Part shown: positions 16,040-25,839 of the stretch, one piece after another | How the letters are laid out: each line of letters starts with the position of its first letter | Numbering within the stretch: position 1 is the stretch's first letter | Assembly (NCBI RefSeq): GCF_030315685.1 | Contig: NZ_JASXSI010000027.1 | Coordinates: 1 to 64,000, forward strand | DNA from: Gordonia sp. ABSL11-1 | GTDB lineage: Bacteria > Actinomycetota > Actinomycetes > Mycobacteriales > Mycobacteriaceae | Direction of reading: 5' to 3' | Length of the DNA stretch: 64,000 nt | The notes under the pieces: model-generated | Seen by the model: only the letters and a program-made list of their open reading frames with translations | Told to the model about the DNA's origin: nothing | The model's database searches: none | Translations under genes and position numbers: made by a program

Positions 16040-17344
16040 GTGAACGTACGCGCTGGGATCGTGGTCACCGGAACCGAGGTGTTGTCCGGGAGGGTGGCCG
16101 ATCAGAACGGGCCATGGGTGGCGCGAGCCCTGCTCGAATCCGGCGTCGACGTCGCCCACATCACCATCTGCGGTGACCGTCCGGCCGACCTGACCGCCCA
16201 GCTGCGCTTCCTCGCCGGCCAACAGGTCGACCTGATCGTCACGACCGGCGGTCTCGGCCCCACCGCCGACGACCTCACCGTCGCCACCGTCGCCGAGTTC
16301 TGTGGTCGCGCTCTGCATCTCGATCCGGATCTCGAATCCGACATCGCCGCGATCATCGCCCGGTGGCAGCGGCGGCGCGGCGACACCCGGACCGACACCC
16401 CGGCCCTCCGGGCGGGCATCCGCAAACAGGCGCAGGTGCCCGAAGGGGCGCAACCGATTCCACCCACCGGGACCGCGCCGGGTATGGCCGTGCCCGCGCG
16501 GCCGGCGGTGGATGGTCCTGTCGGCGTACCCGCCGTGCTCGTGCTGCCCGGACCCCCGCGCGAACTGCAGGCGATGTGGCCGGCAGGGATGTCGAGCCGG
16601 CCGGTGCTCGACGCGTTGTCGGCGCGGACGGAGCACCGCCAGGAGATCATCCGCGCCTACGGGCTCTCGGAGGCCGACCTGGCGGAGACGCTGCGGACCG
16701 CGGAGTCCGCCGTCGCCGGGTTCGACTCGCTCGAGATCACCACCTGTCTGCGTGGCGGCGAGCTCGAGATGGTCACCCGTTTCCCCGCCGATACCGCACC
16801 GGCGTATGCCGAGGTGACCGACCTGATCGTCGAACACCATGGGCAGCAGATCTTCTCGACCGAGGGATCGACCATCGACGACCTGGTCGTCAACCGTCTG
16901 GGAGGGCGGACCATCGCGACCGCCGAGTCGTGCACGGGCGGTCTGATAGGTGCCCGACTCACCGACCGGCCCGGTTCGTCGGCCTATGTCGTCGGCGGCG
17001 TCATCTCGTATGCGAACGAGGTGAAGACCGGCGTCCTCGGCGTACCGGCCGAGATGATCGCCGAGCACGGCGCGGTGAGCGAGCAGGTCGCGGCCGCGAT
17101 GGCCGAGGGCGCCGCCGCCCGCCTGGCCGCCGACGTCGCCGTCTCCACCACGGGCATCGCCGGACCCGGCGGCGGCAGCGAACTCAAACCGGTGGGGACC
17201 GTCTGCTTCGGGGTCGCGATCGCCGGACAGCCGACGGTGACCGTCACCCGTCGCTTCCCCGGCGACCGGACAACGGTTCGCGCGCTGTCGACGACGGCTG
17301 CGATGCACCTCGTAGCCGATCTCCTCGGCGACGACCCGTCCTGA
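16040..17344 (+). CDS. cinA: CinA-family protein (competence/damage-inducible, NMN deamidase-like)
   Basis: 434 residues from the GTG at 16040 (MNVRAGIVVTGTEVLSGRV). N-terminal molybdopterin-binding-like domain with TTGGLGPTADDLT and LVLPGPPREL; C-terminal PncC/CinA domain with TAESCTGGLIGARLTDRPGS and TGIAGPGGGS. PncC domains deamidate nicotinamide mononucleotide in pyridine-nucleotide recycling; the N-terminal domain in other CinA proteins hydrolyses ADP-ribose-type pyrophosphates. Actinobacterial CinA proteins of this length are common. Stands alone. Confidence 0.88.
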   Translation: MNVRAGIVVTGTEVLSGRVADQNGPWVARALLESGVDVAHITICGDRPADLTAQLRFLAGQQVDLIVTTGGLGPTADDLTVATVAEFCGRALHLDPDLESDIAAIIARWQRRRGDTRTDTPALRAGIRKQAQVPEGAQPIPPTGTAPGMAVPARPAVDGPVGVPAVLVLPGPPRELQAMWPAGMSSRPVLDALSARTEHRQEIIRAYGLSEADLAETLRTAESAVAGFDSLEITTCLRGGELEMVTRFPADTAPAYAEVTDLIVEHHGQQIFSTEGSTIDDLVVNRLGGRTIATAESCTGGLIGARLTDRPGSSAYVVGGVISYANEVKTGVLGVPAEMIAEHGAVSEQVAAAMAEGAAARLAADVAVSTTGIAGPGGGSELKPVGTVCFGVAIAGQPTVTVTRRFPGDRTTVRALSTTAAMHLVADLLGDDPS

Positions 17345-17368
17345 CCCCCGCCGCCCCCGGAACCTGCG

Positions 17369-17411
17369 TTGACACCCGCCGGAGGTCAGTTACAGTGTGA
17401 CTGAAACTGAC
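17369..17411 (+). promoter_or_regulatory. Promoter with overlapping 27-base palindrome (MarR-type operator)
   Basis: TTGACA at 17369-17374 and TACAGT at 17391-17396, with 16 bases between, form a good -35/-10 pair pointing right. Overlaying the -10 is a palindrome of two 12-base arms (17385-17396 and 17400-17411), 11 of 12 positions paired around GTG. It lies about 45 bases before the rhodanese start. The nearby MarR regulator is the obvious candidate to bind it. Confidence 0.7.
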
Positions 17412-17457
17412 GTTCGACGAAAAGCCCGGCCGATGCCGGCAGAGAGGTCCGGCACTC

Positions 17458-17709
17458 ATGGGAATCCGGCACTACCTCCGCCACGCCCCGGCGGTCACGG
17501 CCACCGAGTCCCTCGAACTCCAGCGGCAGGGCGCCGTGATCCTCGACGTCCGGCGTGACTTCGAATGGCGCCGCAATCACATCCCGGGGTCGATCCACAT
17601 CCCCCTCGAACAACTGCCCTCCCGATGCGACGAGCTGCCCGACGACGCGTTGGTCATCACCTTCTGCACCGGCGGGCCGTTGGAGGGCACTCAGAACGCG
17701 GTGTCCTGA
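17458..17709 (+). pseudogene. Rhodanese domain, truncated after the active site
   Basis: 83 residues: LELQRQGAVILDVRRDFEW, RRNHIPGSIHIPLEQL and VITFCTGG are the ordered landmarks of a single-domain rhodanese, with the catalytic cysteine in FCTGG. After this the sequence should run through a conserved arginine-rich loop and a final helix (about 25-30 more residues), but instead it reads LEGTQNAVS, which is antisense to the last codons of the convergent MarR gene, and stops. The gene therefore looks cut by a deletion that fused it to the marR 3' end. Sulfurtransferase activity is unlikely. It still has an intact regulated promoter. Confidence 0.7.
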
Positions 17710-18131
17710 CCGCGCATCATCGACAGCAGGTTCATGCGCAGTTCGCCGGCGAACCGGTCGTCGAGGGCGGCATCGATCTCGCCGTCGGCGGCGGTGATCA
17801 CAGCCGTACCGACGTCGAGCAGCCGACGCCCCTCGGCGGTGATCGTGAGCGTGGCCGTGCGACCGCGACCGCCCACGCCTTCCCGCTCGATGGCACCGCG
17901 GTCCTCGAGCGTGCGTAGGGTCGCCTGCATGCTCTGCGGCGTGACCGATGCCCGCCGCGCGAGCTCGCTGTAGGACAGTCCGGGTGTCCGCGACAGGTGC
18001 CCCAGAGCCGAGACATGGCGCAGCGCAATGCCTTCAGACGAGAGCGCTCGTTCGATGCGATCGCGGACGCGACGGCCGACCGCCATCAGCAGGAAAGCGG
18101 TGCTCACCGGCGGACCCGCTCCCTCACTCAC
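17691..18131 (-). CDS. MarR-family transcriptional regulator
   Basis: 146 residues with the MarR winged helix: LRHVSALGHLSRTPGLSYSE, then RRASVTPQSMQATLRTLEDR and the wing VGGRGRTATLTITAEG. MarR proteins are dimeric repressors that release DNA on binding phenolic or oxidant ligands, or on cysteine oxidation; no cysteine is present here, arguing against thiol sensing. It converges on the truncated rhodanese, overlapping it by 19 bases, and probably acts at the palindrome 17385-17411. Confidence 0.88.
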   Translation of the reverse strand: MSEGAGPPVSTAFLLMAVGRRVRDRIERALSSEGIALRHVSALGHLSRTPGLSYSELARRASVTPQSMQATLRTLEDRGAIEREGVGGRGRTATLTITAEGRRLLDVGTAVITAADGEIDAALDDRFAGELRMNLLSMMRGQDTAF

Positions 18132-18172
18132 GCCTGCAGCCTAGCTGAGACCTTCTGGTCGTCGAGGATCTC

Positions 18173-19135
<963 letters not shown>

Positions 19136-19148
19136 GTGATGGGTGTCC

Positions 19149-20093
19149 TCAGATCATCCGGGAGAACCAGCGAAGGGAGAATGCGGCAGCGATGACACCG
19201 AACAACAGGGCCAGCCCGGCGACGAACGGAGTCACCTCGCGCTGCTCGGTGCGCCAGCCGATCGACGAGCCGATCTCGCGGTAGACGTCCTGCAGTTCGT
19301 TGCTGCTCTCTGCCTCGTACGGTCGTCCGCCGGTGGCCTCGGACAGGTCGGCCAGCGCGGCGGCGTCGACCGGCACGGGAATCGAATAGCCCGCCGAGTA
19401 GAGCGTGCCCGAATCGCTGCCGTAGGCGATCGTCGAGACCGGCACGCCGGCGTCGGCGGCCATCTCCGCGGCCAGCGTCGGCGACCGCCCGGTGGTGTTG
19501 CTGCCGTCGGACAGCAGCACGATGTGTGCGGGCAGTTGCTCCTGCCCGGGTCCGACGATGCCGCGGATCTGGTCGAGCGACGTGATCACGCCTTCCCCGA
19601 TGGCGGTGCGCGCCTCGGTCGACACCATCGAGAGACTGCGCCGGGCGGCCGGGTGATCGGTGTCGGGCGGGTGGATCACCGTCGTCGACCCGGCGAACGT
19701 GACGACGCCGACGTTGAACGTGTCGGGCAGGTGCTCGATGAAGTCGCCGGCGGCGTCGAGCGCCGCGGTCATCCGGTCCGGGTCCACATCCCGCGCGCGC
19801 ATCGATTCCGACGTGTCGATGGCGACGACGATGGTGGCACGTTCGTAGGGCACCCGCACGGGCAGCTCCGGTCGCGCGACGGCGAGTCCGGTCAGCGCGA
19901 GAGCTACGAGCAACAGAGCCGCCGGCAGGTGCCGACGCCACTGTGGCCGTTCGGGCATCACCTTGTCCAGCAACGGCAGTGACGCGAACCGCACGACGTA
20001 TCGCTGTCGTCGGCGGAGCATCACGAGGTACATCACCGCGAGTGCGGCGACCGGGACGAGGACGAGCAGTCCCCACGGGAACAGGAACGTCAT
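19149..20093 (-). CDS. von Willebrand A-domain membrane protein (BatA-like)
   Basis: 314 residues. Two N-terminal TM helices (WGLLVLVPVAALAVMYLVML and HLPAALLLVALALTGLAVA) are followed by a VWA domain with the metal-binding motif AIDTSESM (about residue 90) and later LLSDGSNTTGR, then a C-terminal TM helix. Such proteins accompany MoxR ATPases and DUF58 proteins, probably in assembling or activating envelope complexes. The whole set resembles the mycobacterial moxR1-Rv1480-Rv1481 group. The start at 20093 gives a proper topogenic N-terminus. Confidence 0.88.
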   Translation of the reverse strand: MTFLFPWGLLVLVPVAALAVMYLVMLRRRQRYVVRFASLPLLDKVMPERPQWRRHLPAALLLVALALTGLAVARPELPVRVPYERATIVVAIDTSESMRARDVDPDRMTAALDAAGDFIEHLPDTFNVGVVTFAGSTTVIHPPDTDHPAARRSLSMVSTEARTAIGEGVITSLDQIRGIVGPGQEQLPAHIVLLSDGSNTTGRSPTLAAEMAADAGVPVSTIAYGSDSGTLYSAGYSIPVPVDAAALADLSEATGGRPYEAESSNELQDVYREIGSSIGWRTEQREVTPFVAGLALLFGVIAAAFSLRWFSRMI

Positions 20094-20151
20094 GACGCAG
20101 GGTCTTTCACGATCGGTCCTTCACGGGTCGGGTGGTCCGGGCCGGATGTCG

Positions 20152-21084
20152 TCACGTGCGATGGGGCCGACGCCCCGGACGGGCGGCGGTGCGCAGGGTG
20201 CGGCGCCGGGTGCGCAGGAACGACGCGAGGTCACGAATCCAGTCGCGGCCGGTGTCGACAGTGAGGTGCTCGGCACCCGTCCCGACGATGGCGTGCCGGA
20301 CGTTGTCTCGCCGTCCGGCGGCGGCCGCACGGTAGCGGAGTCGGAGATCGCGATCGGAGGTCCACACGTGGCGTTGTCGTCCCGACTCCGGATCGACGAG
20401 GACGACCGGTCCGACATCGGGAAGATCGCCCTCCCGCGGGTCGGTGACCTCGACGGCGATCACGTCGTGGCGGGCCGCCATGTGCCGCAGCGGACGCTGC
20501 CACTCGAACGGTTCCTCCGACCGGCCGTCGGGATCGAGGAAGTCGGAGACGACGATCCGCAGCCCCGCGCGACGATATCGTCGGCCGAACGCGTCGAGGG
20601 CCTCGCCGAGCGGCGGTGTCGACGAGCCCTCCCGGTGGTGGATCTTGTCGACCAGCCGCGCGCAGCGTCGGGCTGCGAAGCGCGCACGGTCGGGCCGCGA
20701 CCACGTGATGCCGTCGGGCGAGAGGACGGCGAACCCCATCCGGTTACCCGGTGCGTCGGTGAGTTCGCCCATGGCCCAGACCACCTGCGCGGCGAGATCT
20801 CGTTTCTCCCCGGTCACCGTGCCGAACGCCATGCTCGGCGACAGATCCAGCAGCACCCAGGTGTCGAGCCGGTTGTCGGCGCGCGGTCGCCACACGTGCA
20901 GCTCGGTCGAGCGTGCGGTGATGTTCCAGTCGATGCGCCGGACGTCGTCGCCCGGTTGATACCGCACGACCTCCTCACGTTCGGACCCGACACCCAGACG
21001 TGTGCCCTCGTGGTCGCCCGGGACGAGGCCGTCGAGCCGCCGACGCAGCCCGATGTCGAGAGAGCGGAACGGATTGGCGGTCAC
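20152..21084 (-). CDS. DUF58 protein (VWA-like MoxR partner)
   Basis: 310 residues from the GTG at 21084 (MTANPFRSLDIGLRRRLDGL), which has a GGGGCGG ribosome-binding site; the upstream open frame overlaps moxR in another frame and is discarded. The DUF58 core VRRIDWNITARSTELHVWRP (about residues 48-67) is followed by a VWA-type segment with LLDLSPSMAFGT. DUF58 proteins sit beside MoxR ATPases throughout the actinobacteria and are thought to be part of the same chaperone-like system. It lies 31 bases after moxR. Confidence 0.85.
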   Translation of the reverse strand: MTANPFRSLDIGLRRRLDGLVPGDHEGTRLGVGSEREEVVRYQPGDDVRRIDWNITARSTELHVWRPRADNRLDTWVLLDLSPSMAFGTVTGEKRDLAAQVVWAMGELTDAPGNRMGFAVLSPDGITWSRPDRARFAARRCARLVDKIHHREGSSTPPLGEALDAFGRRYRRAGLRIVVSDFLDPDGRSEEPFEWQRPLRHMAARHDVIAVEVTDPREGDLPDVGPVVLVDPESGRQRHVWTSDRDLRLRYRAAAAGRRDNVRHAIVGTGAEHLTVDTGRDWIRDLASFLRTRRRTLRTAARPGRRPHRT

Positions 21085-21115
21085 CGGGTCCGCCCCGGCA
21101 TGTCGTGAGGCGTCA

Positions 21116-22204
21116 TCACGAGGCGACCTCGGTGTCGTCGCGGGACGCGATCCGCGGTGCGGCCACCCCGGCCAGCACCTGCTCGACGATCCATCGCGGC
21201 GGCACACCGTCGGCGACCGCGTCGAACGTGAGGACCAGACGATGTGCGAGGACGTCACCGGCCATCTCGCGGACGTCGTCGGGCAGCACGTAGTCGCGGC
21301 CGCGGATGAGCGCGAGTGCGCGGGACGCCGCGAGCAGCCCGAGAGAGCCGCGCGGACTCACCCCGTACTCGAGGTACGGCTCGAGGCCGGGCACGCCATA
21401 ACCCGTCGGCCTCCGCGTCGCCATCACCAGCCGCACGATGTAGTGCGCGACCGCGTGATGGACGAACACGTCGTCGGCCGCGTCCTGCAGGTCGACGACG
21501 TCGTCGATCGACAGGATCTGAGCGGGTCGCGGCGGCCGTGTCCCCATCCGGGCGAGGATCTCCATCTCGTCGAGTTCGGTCGGATGCTCGAGGTCGACCT
21601 TGATCAGGAATCGGTCCCGCTGCGCCTCCGGCAGGTGATAGACGCCGTCGGTCTCGATGGGGTTCTGCGTGGCCAGGACGAGGAACGGGTTCGGCAGCCC
21701 GAAGGTGGTGCCGCCGATGCTCACCTGGCGTTCGGCCATCGCCTCGAGCAACGCCGACTGCACCTTCGCGGGCGCACGGTTGATCTCGTCGGCGAGGACC
21801 AGGTTCCCGAAGACCGGCCCGAGTTCGATGTCGAAGGACTCGGTCGACGGTCGCCACACCCGGGTGCCGACGATGTCCGCAGGCATCAGGTCGGGGGTGA
21901 ACTGCAGTCGCCGGAACGTCCCGCCGACCACTGTCGCGACGGTCCGCACCGCGAGTGTCTTGGCGATGCCCGGCACACCCTCGAGCAGGATGTGCCCGCG
22001 CGACAGCAGCCCGACGAGCAGACGTTCGAGCATCTCGTCCTGTCCGACGACGACCCGCTTCATCTCGAACAGCGCACGCTCGATAGTCGCCGCCGACGAT
22101 GTCCTGCGATCTGCCGTTGCGTCGGTGGGATCGTGTGCCGATCCGGCTGTCGCACCACCGATCTCCCGCGGTCCGGCGCTCGCGGCGTCGTCTGACGTGT
22201 TCAT
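21116..22204 (-). CDS. MoxR-family AAA+ ATPase
   Basis: 362 residues. Walker A GVPGIAKT (about residue 77), Walker B LVLADEINRAPAKVQ, sensor 1 LATQNPIE and the MoxR-typical C-terminal lid (GVSPRGSLGLLAASRALALI). A disordered N-terminal 40 residues precede the AAA core. MoxR ATPases act as chaperones or metal-insertion factors with VWA-domain partners, which are encoded immediately downstream. First gene of a leftward operon, divergent from the response regulator at 22309. Confidence 0.92.
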   Translation of the reverse strand: MNTSDDAASAGPREIGGATAGSAHDPTDATADRRTSSAATIERALFEMKRVVVGQDEMLERLLVGLLSRGHILLEGVPGIAKTLAVRTVATVVGGTFRRLQFTPDLMPADIVGTRVWRPSTESFDIELGPVFGNLVLADEINRAPAKVQSALLEAMAERQVSIGGTTFGLPNPFLVLATQNPIETDGVYHLPEAQRDRFLIKVDLEHPTELDEMEILARMGTRPPRPAQILSIDDVVDLQDAADDVFVHHAVAHYIVRLVMATRRPTGYGVPGLEPYLEYGVSPRGSLGLLAASRALALIRGRDYVLPDDVREMAGDVLAHRLVLTFDAVADGVPPRWIVEQVLAGVAAPRIASRDDTEVAS

Positions 22205-22308
22205 GTCCCCACCTCACCAGTCGACCCCGAAAACCAGTGGAAGACAGAGCGAAAGACGACCGAAAGCGGTGTGGCCGTCGTGCGTCCGTGTCGCTACTGT
22301 GGGGTGGT

Positions 22309-23031
22309 ATGCGCGTGCTGATCGTCGAAGACGAGGAGGGACTCGTCAGCGCTCTGCGCATCGCGCTCCAGCGTGAGGGCTACGCGGTCGACGCCGCCCT
22401 CACCGATTTCGGTGCGCGAGAACGTCTGTCGGTCAACGAATACGATGTCGCCCTCGTCGACGTCACCCTGCCCGACGGCGACGGACTCCAGCTCGCCCGC
22501 CAGGTCCGCGACGGCGCGATCGAGTGCCGGTCGGGACGGGACATGCGCATCGTGATGCTCACCGCGCTCGGCACCCTGCCCGATCGTGTCCGTGGCCTCG
22601 ACGCCGGCGCCGACGACTACATCGTCAAACCCTTCGCCCTCGCCGAACTGACCGCACGCCTGCGGGCCGTGCTCCGCCGCGAGGTGCGCGGCGACTCGTC
22701 GTCGATCCGCGTCGGCGACATCACCATGGACACCGCCCGGCAGATCGTGCACCGGGGTGGTCGCGAGGTCGACCTGACCCTCAAGGAGTTCGCCGTCCTG
22801 CGGTTCCTCATGTCCCGTCCGGATCATGTGGTGTCCGCCGAGCAACTCCTCGAGCACGTGTGGGACGAGCACACCGATCCGTTCACCCAGACGGTGCGTG
22901 TCACCGTCGGGACCCTGCGCCGCAAACTGACCGTCGACGACGAGGAGCAGGTCCTGCACACCTCCGTCGGCCGCGGGTATCGGCTGCGGTCGGGGATCGT
23001 TCCCGACCGCAGGTCGGCCAGGACCTCCTGA
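22309..23031 (+). CDS. OmpR/PhoB-family response regulator
   Basis: 240 residues from the ATG at 22309 (MRVLIVEDEEGL); the open frame upstream is only shadow. Receiver domain with acidic pocket EDEE, phosphoacceptor aspartate in ALVDVTLPDGDG (about residue 50), TALG switch and KPFAL. A winged-helix effector domain follows (LTLKEFAVLRFLM and TVRVTVGTLRRKL). It is 3 bases from the kinase gene, so the two form one transcription unit. The stimulus is not indicated by the sequence. Confidence 0.93.
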   Translation: MRVLIVEDEEGLVSALRIALQREGYAVDAALTDFGARERLSVNEYDVALVDVTLPDGDGLQLARQVRDGAIECRSGRDMRIVMLTALGTLPDRVRGLDAGADDYIVKPFALAELTARLRAVLRREVRGDSSSIRVGDITMDTARQIVHRGGREVDLTLKEFAVLRFLMSRPDHVVSAEQLLEHVWDEHTDPFTQTVRVTVGTLRRKLTVDDEEQVLHTSVGRGYRLRSGIVPDRRSARTS

Positions 23032-23034
23032 TCG

Positions 23035-24282
23035 GTGGCACACCTGTCGTCGGCGTGGCGCGCGCTCCGGACACTCCGGGTGCGCATGGCGCTGACGACG
23101 TCGGCGTGGCTGTTCGCGATCTCGGGTCTGATCCTGCTCGGCGTGTACCTGGCGCTGCAGCACAGCATCGACGCCAAACCGCTCGATCCGGTGACGGTAC
23201 GCAAGTTCGTGCGCAAGCCGGACGGCACGCTGATGTACAAGACGGGCGAGTCGTTCCAGGCCGCCGACCTCGAGAGCGTGCAACAGGCCGTGAACCAGTC
23301 CACGCTGGAGAGCCTGCGCAATTACTCCCTCATCGCGCTGGCCGTGATCTCACTGATCAGCCTGTTCGTCGGCTGGTTCGTCGCCGGCCGGATGCTGCGA
23401 CCGATCGGTGCGATCACCTCCACCGCGAACCGGCTGCGTGCCACCGATCTGTCGCAGCGCATCCACGCGTCTGGCCCCGACGACGAACTGCGCACCCTTG
23501 CCGACACACTCGACAACCTGTTGGATCGCCTGGACACGGCGTTCCGCGCCGAGCGTGCGCTCGTGGCCGATGTGTCCCACGAGTTGCGTAATCCCGTCGC
23601 GGTGATCCAGGCCAACGTCGAGGCGGTGCTCGCCGACGACCGCGCGACCGCTGAGGAGCGCGCCGACGCGCTCGCGATCGTGTCACGGCAGACGGCCCGG
23701 ATGAGCCGCCTGCTCGACGACCTGCTCGCGACCGCACGTCGTCGATCGGGCTCGTTCGCCGACGAACGGATCGATGTCCGCGACTTCGTCGTCGACGTGA
23801 CGCGGGATCACGCCCTGCTCGCTCGGGAACGCTCCCTGCGGCTCGATACCCGGGTCTCGCCGGGTCCGCTCGTCTACGCGGACCGGGAGTCGTTGTCGCG
23901 GGCGCTGGCGAACCTGCTGAGCAATGCGCTGCGCCTCGCGCCGGACGCCTCCACGCTCACCGTCGCCGCCGGCAGCGTCGACGGTTGGGCGTGGATCGCG
24001 GTGCGCGATGAGGGGCCGGGCATCGCCGACGCCGATCAGCAGCGCGTGTTCGAGCGGTTCCGCCGCGTCGACGACGCCACCTCCGGCACCCGTTACCGCG
24101 GGTCGGGCCTCGGCCTGACGATCGCGCGGCAGATCGTGGAGTCGCACGAGGGCAGGCTGGTGGTGCACAGTCGGCTCGGCGTCGGGAGCACCTTCGTCAT
24201 CTGGCTGCCCGACCGGGCCGACGCCAGCCGGCCGGTCCGCACGGGCGCGCCGCCCGTGCCCGATCCGCTCGGCGAGCGCTGA
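23035..24282 (+). CDS. Membrane sensor histidine kinase
   Basis: 415 residues. Two TM helices (about residues 22-42 and 98-118) bracket a short extracellular loop; then a HAMP linker, the HisKA dimerisation helix with phospho-acceptor in ADVSHELRNPVAVIQ (His at about residue 182) and an ATPase domain (LANLLSNALRLAP, DEGPGI, GSGLGLTIARQIVESHEG). The GTG at 23035 follows the regulator stop by 3 bases; a later ATG at MALTTS would still keep TM1. Cognate kinase of the preceding regulator. Confidence 0.92.
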   Translation: MAHLSSAWRALRTLRVRMALTTSAWLFAISGLILLGVYLALQHSIDAKPLDPVTVRKFVRKPDGTLMYKTGESFQAADLESVQQAVNQSTLESLRNYSLIALAVISLISLFVGWFVAGRMLRPIGAITSTANRLRATDLSQRIHASGPDDELRTLADTLDNLLDRLDTAFRAERALVADVSHELRNPVAVIQANVEAVLADDRATAEERADALAIVSRQTARMSRLLDDLLATARRRSGSFADERIDVRDFVVDVTRDHALLARERSLRLDTRVSPGPLVYADRESLSRALANLLSNALRLAPDASTLTVAAGSVDGWAWIAVRDEGPGIADADQQRVFERFRRVDDATSGTRYRGSGLGLTIARQIVESHEGRLVVHSRLGVGSTFVIWLPDRADASRPVRTGAPPVPDPLGER

Positions 24283-24373
24283 GGTCGGGGTCGCCCATCC
24301 GTTTCTCCGTCGGTGACGAACAATGGATGTTCGCGGACAGTTGCCCTGATGCGGGGTGGAGGGAGCCAGAGTC

Positions 24374-24910
24374 ATGAACGACGATCTCGTCGTGCTGCTC
24401 GACGCCGAGAGCAATCCGCACGGCACGGCGCCCCGGCGCACGGTCCACGGCCCGGACACCCCTCTTCACCTAGCCTTCTCCTGCCATCTCGTGGTCGCCG
24501 ACCGCATCCTCATGACCCGCCGGGCACTGTCGAAGACGACGTGGCCCGGGGTCTGGACGAACTCGTTCTGCGGGCATCCGCGGCCCGGCGAGGACGTCGA
24601 CGCGGCCGTCGCGCGTTATGCACCCCGGGAGTTGGGTCTCGACGTCGCCGACATCACGCCGATCCTGCCCGACTTCCGCTACCGTGCGGTCGACGCCGGT
24701 GGGGTCGTCGAGAACGAGGTCTGTCCGGTCTTCCGCGCCCGACCGGTCGGTACCGCCGTCCCGAATCCGGACGAGGTGATGGACATGGTGTGGGCACCGA
24801 TCGACGACGTGTGGGAGTCCGCCCGCCGCACCCCGTGGCTGTTCAGTCCGTGGTTCGTCGACCAGGTCCACGCGCTCGACGACAGCACAGACCTCCAAGA
24901 GATCCGGTGA
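24374..24910 (+). CDS. idi: Isopentenyl-diphosphate delta-isomerase, type I
   Basis: 178 residues, the size of bacterial type I enzymes. Nudix-like IDI fold with the catalytic cysteine in TNSFCGHPRPGE (about residue 65), metal-binding histidine in LHLAFSCHL and the glutamates in VENEVCPVF. It interconverts IPP and DMAPP, feeding isoprenoid supply to the crtB-crtI genes that follow with overlapping stop and start codons. Confidence 0.93.
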   Translation: MNDDLVVLLDAESNPHGTAPRRTVHGPDTPLHLAFSCHLVVADRILMTRRALSKTTWPGVWTNSFCGHPRPGEDVDAAVARYAPRELGLDVADITPILPDFRYRAVDAGGVVENEVCPVFRARPVGTAVPNPDEVMDMVWAPIDDVWESARRTPWLFSPWFVDQVHALDDSTDLQEIR

Positions 24911-25839
24911 TCCCGGTGACACGCGCGGCACGGCCTACGACGACGAACACCGCCTACCGACACTACGACGAGGTCGCCGCGCAGAGCGCCGCGCTCGTCA
25001 TCCGCTCGTACTCGTCGTCGTTCGGACTCGCCTCGCGACTCCTCGCCGAACCAGTCCGTCGCGACGTCCACAACATCTATGCCCTCGTCCGGCTCGCCGA
25101 CGAGATCGTCGACGCACCCCGGCCGCACCAGTCCGCCGATCAGCGCCGCCGCGCACTCGACGCCCTGCACACCGACGTCGCCGACGCGATCTCGACGGGG
25201 TGGAGCACCAACCTCGTCGTGCACGCGTTCGCGCGCACAACGCATCATGCAGGCATCGACGCCGGGCTCATCGACCCGTTCTTCGCCTCCATGCGTGCCG
25301 ACCTCGATCCCACCGTCCATGACGAGGCCAGCCTCGCCGCCTACATCTACGGCTCCGCAGAGGTCGTCGGGCTGATGTGCGTGCACGCCTTCCTCGCCGA
25401 TCAGCCGCACCGCAAGGCGCGGTACGACCAGTTGGCCCCTGGCGCGCGCAGCCTCGGCGCCGCATTCCAGAAGATCAACTTCCTGCGGGACCTCGCCGCC
25501 GACGACCGCGATCTCGGCCGCCGGTACCTGATCGGACTCGATGCCGACCACCCGTCGGATGAGGCGTGGAACAGGTGGCTCGACGACATCGACGGCGACC
25601 TCACCGCCGCCGCGCAGGCGATCCCCCTCCTGCCGAGCGGGACCCGCGTGGCGGTCTGCACAGCCCACGACCTCTTCGCCGAGCTCGCCGTCCGACTGCG
25701 GTCGACACCGCCGGAGGTGGCCTGCCGCACGAGGATTCGGGTGTCGACACCGGCGAAGGCCCGGATCGCGGCAGCGGCGACGCTCCGTCGGGGCAGGCCC
25801 GCATCAGCGGCAGGATCGACGTCGGGAGCACACGCATGA
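24907..25839 (+). CDS. crtB: Phytoene synthase
   Basis: 310 residues from the GTG at 24907, overlapping the idi stop (GTGA). Squalene/phytoene synthase family: the segment SYSSSFGLASRLL, the first aspartate-rich motif in VRLADEIVD, and the second around FQKINFLRDLAADDRDLGRR with the tyrosine-bearing YLIGL. It joins two GGPP molecules head to head to phytoene. The C-terminus is alanine/serine-rich and low in similarity. The next gene starts 4 bases before the end of this one. Confidence 0.92.
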   Translation: MIPVTRAARPTTTNTAYRHYDEVAAQSAALVIRSYSSSFGLASRLLAEPVRRDVHNIYALVRLADEIVDAPRPHQSADQRRRALDALHTDVADAISTGWSTNLVVHAFARTTHHAGIDAGLIDPFFASMRADLDPTVHDEASLAAYIYGSAEVVGLMCVHAFLADQPHRKARYDQLAPGARSLGAAFQKINFLRDLAADDRDLGRRYLIGLDADHPSDEAWNRWLDDIDGDLTAAAQAIPLLPSGTRVAVCTAHDLFAELAVRLRSTPPEVACRTRIRVSTPAKARIAAAATLRRGRPASAAGSTSGAHA

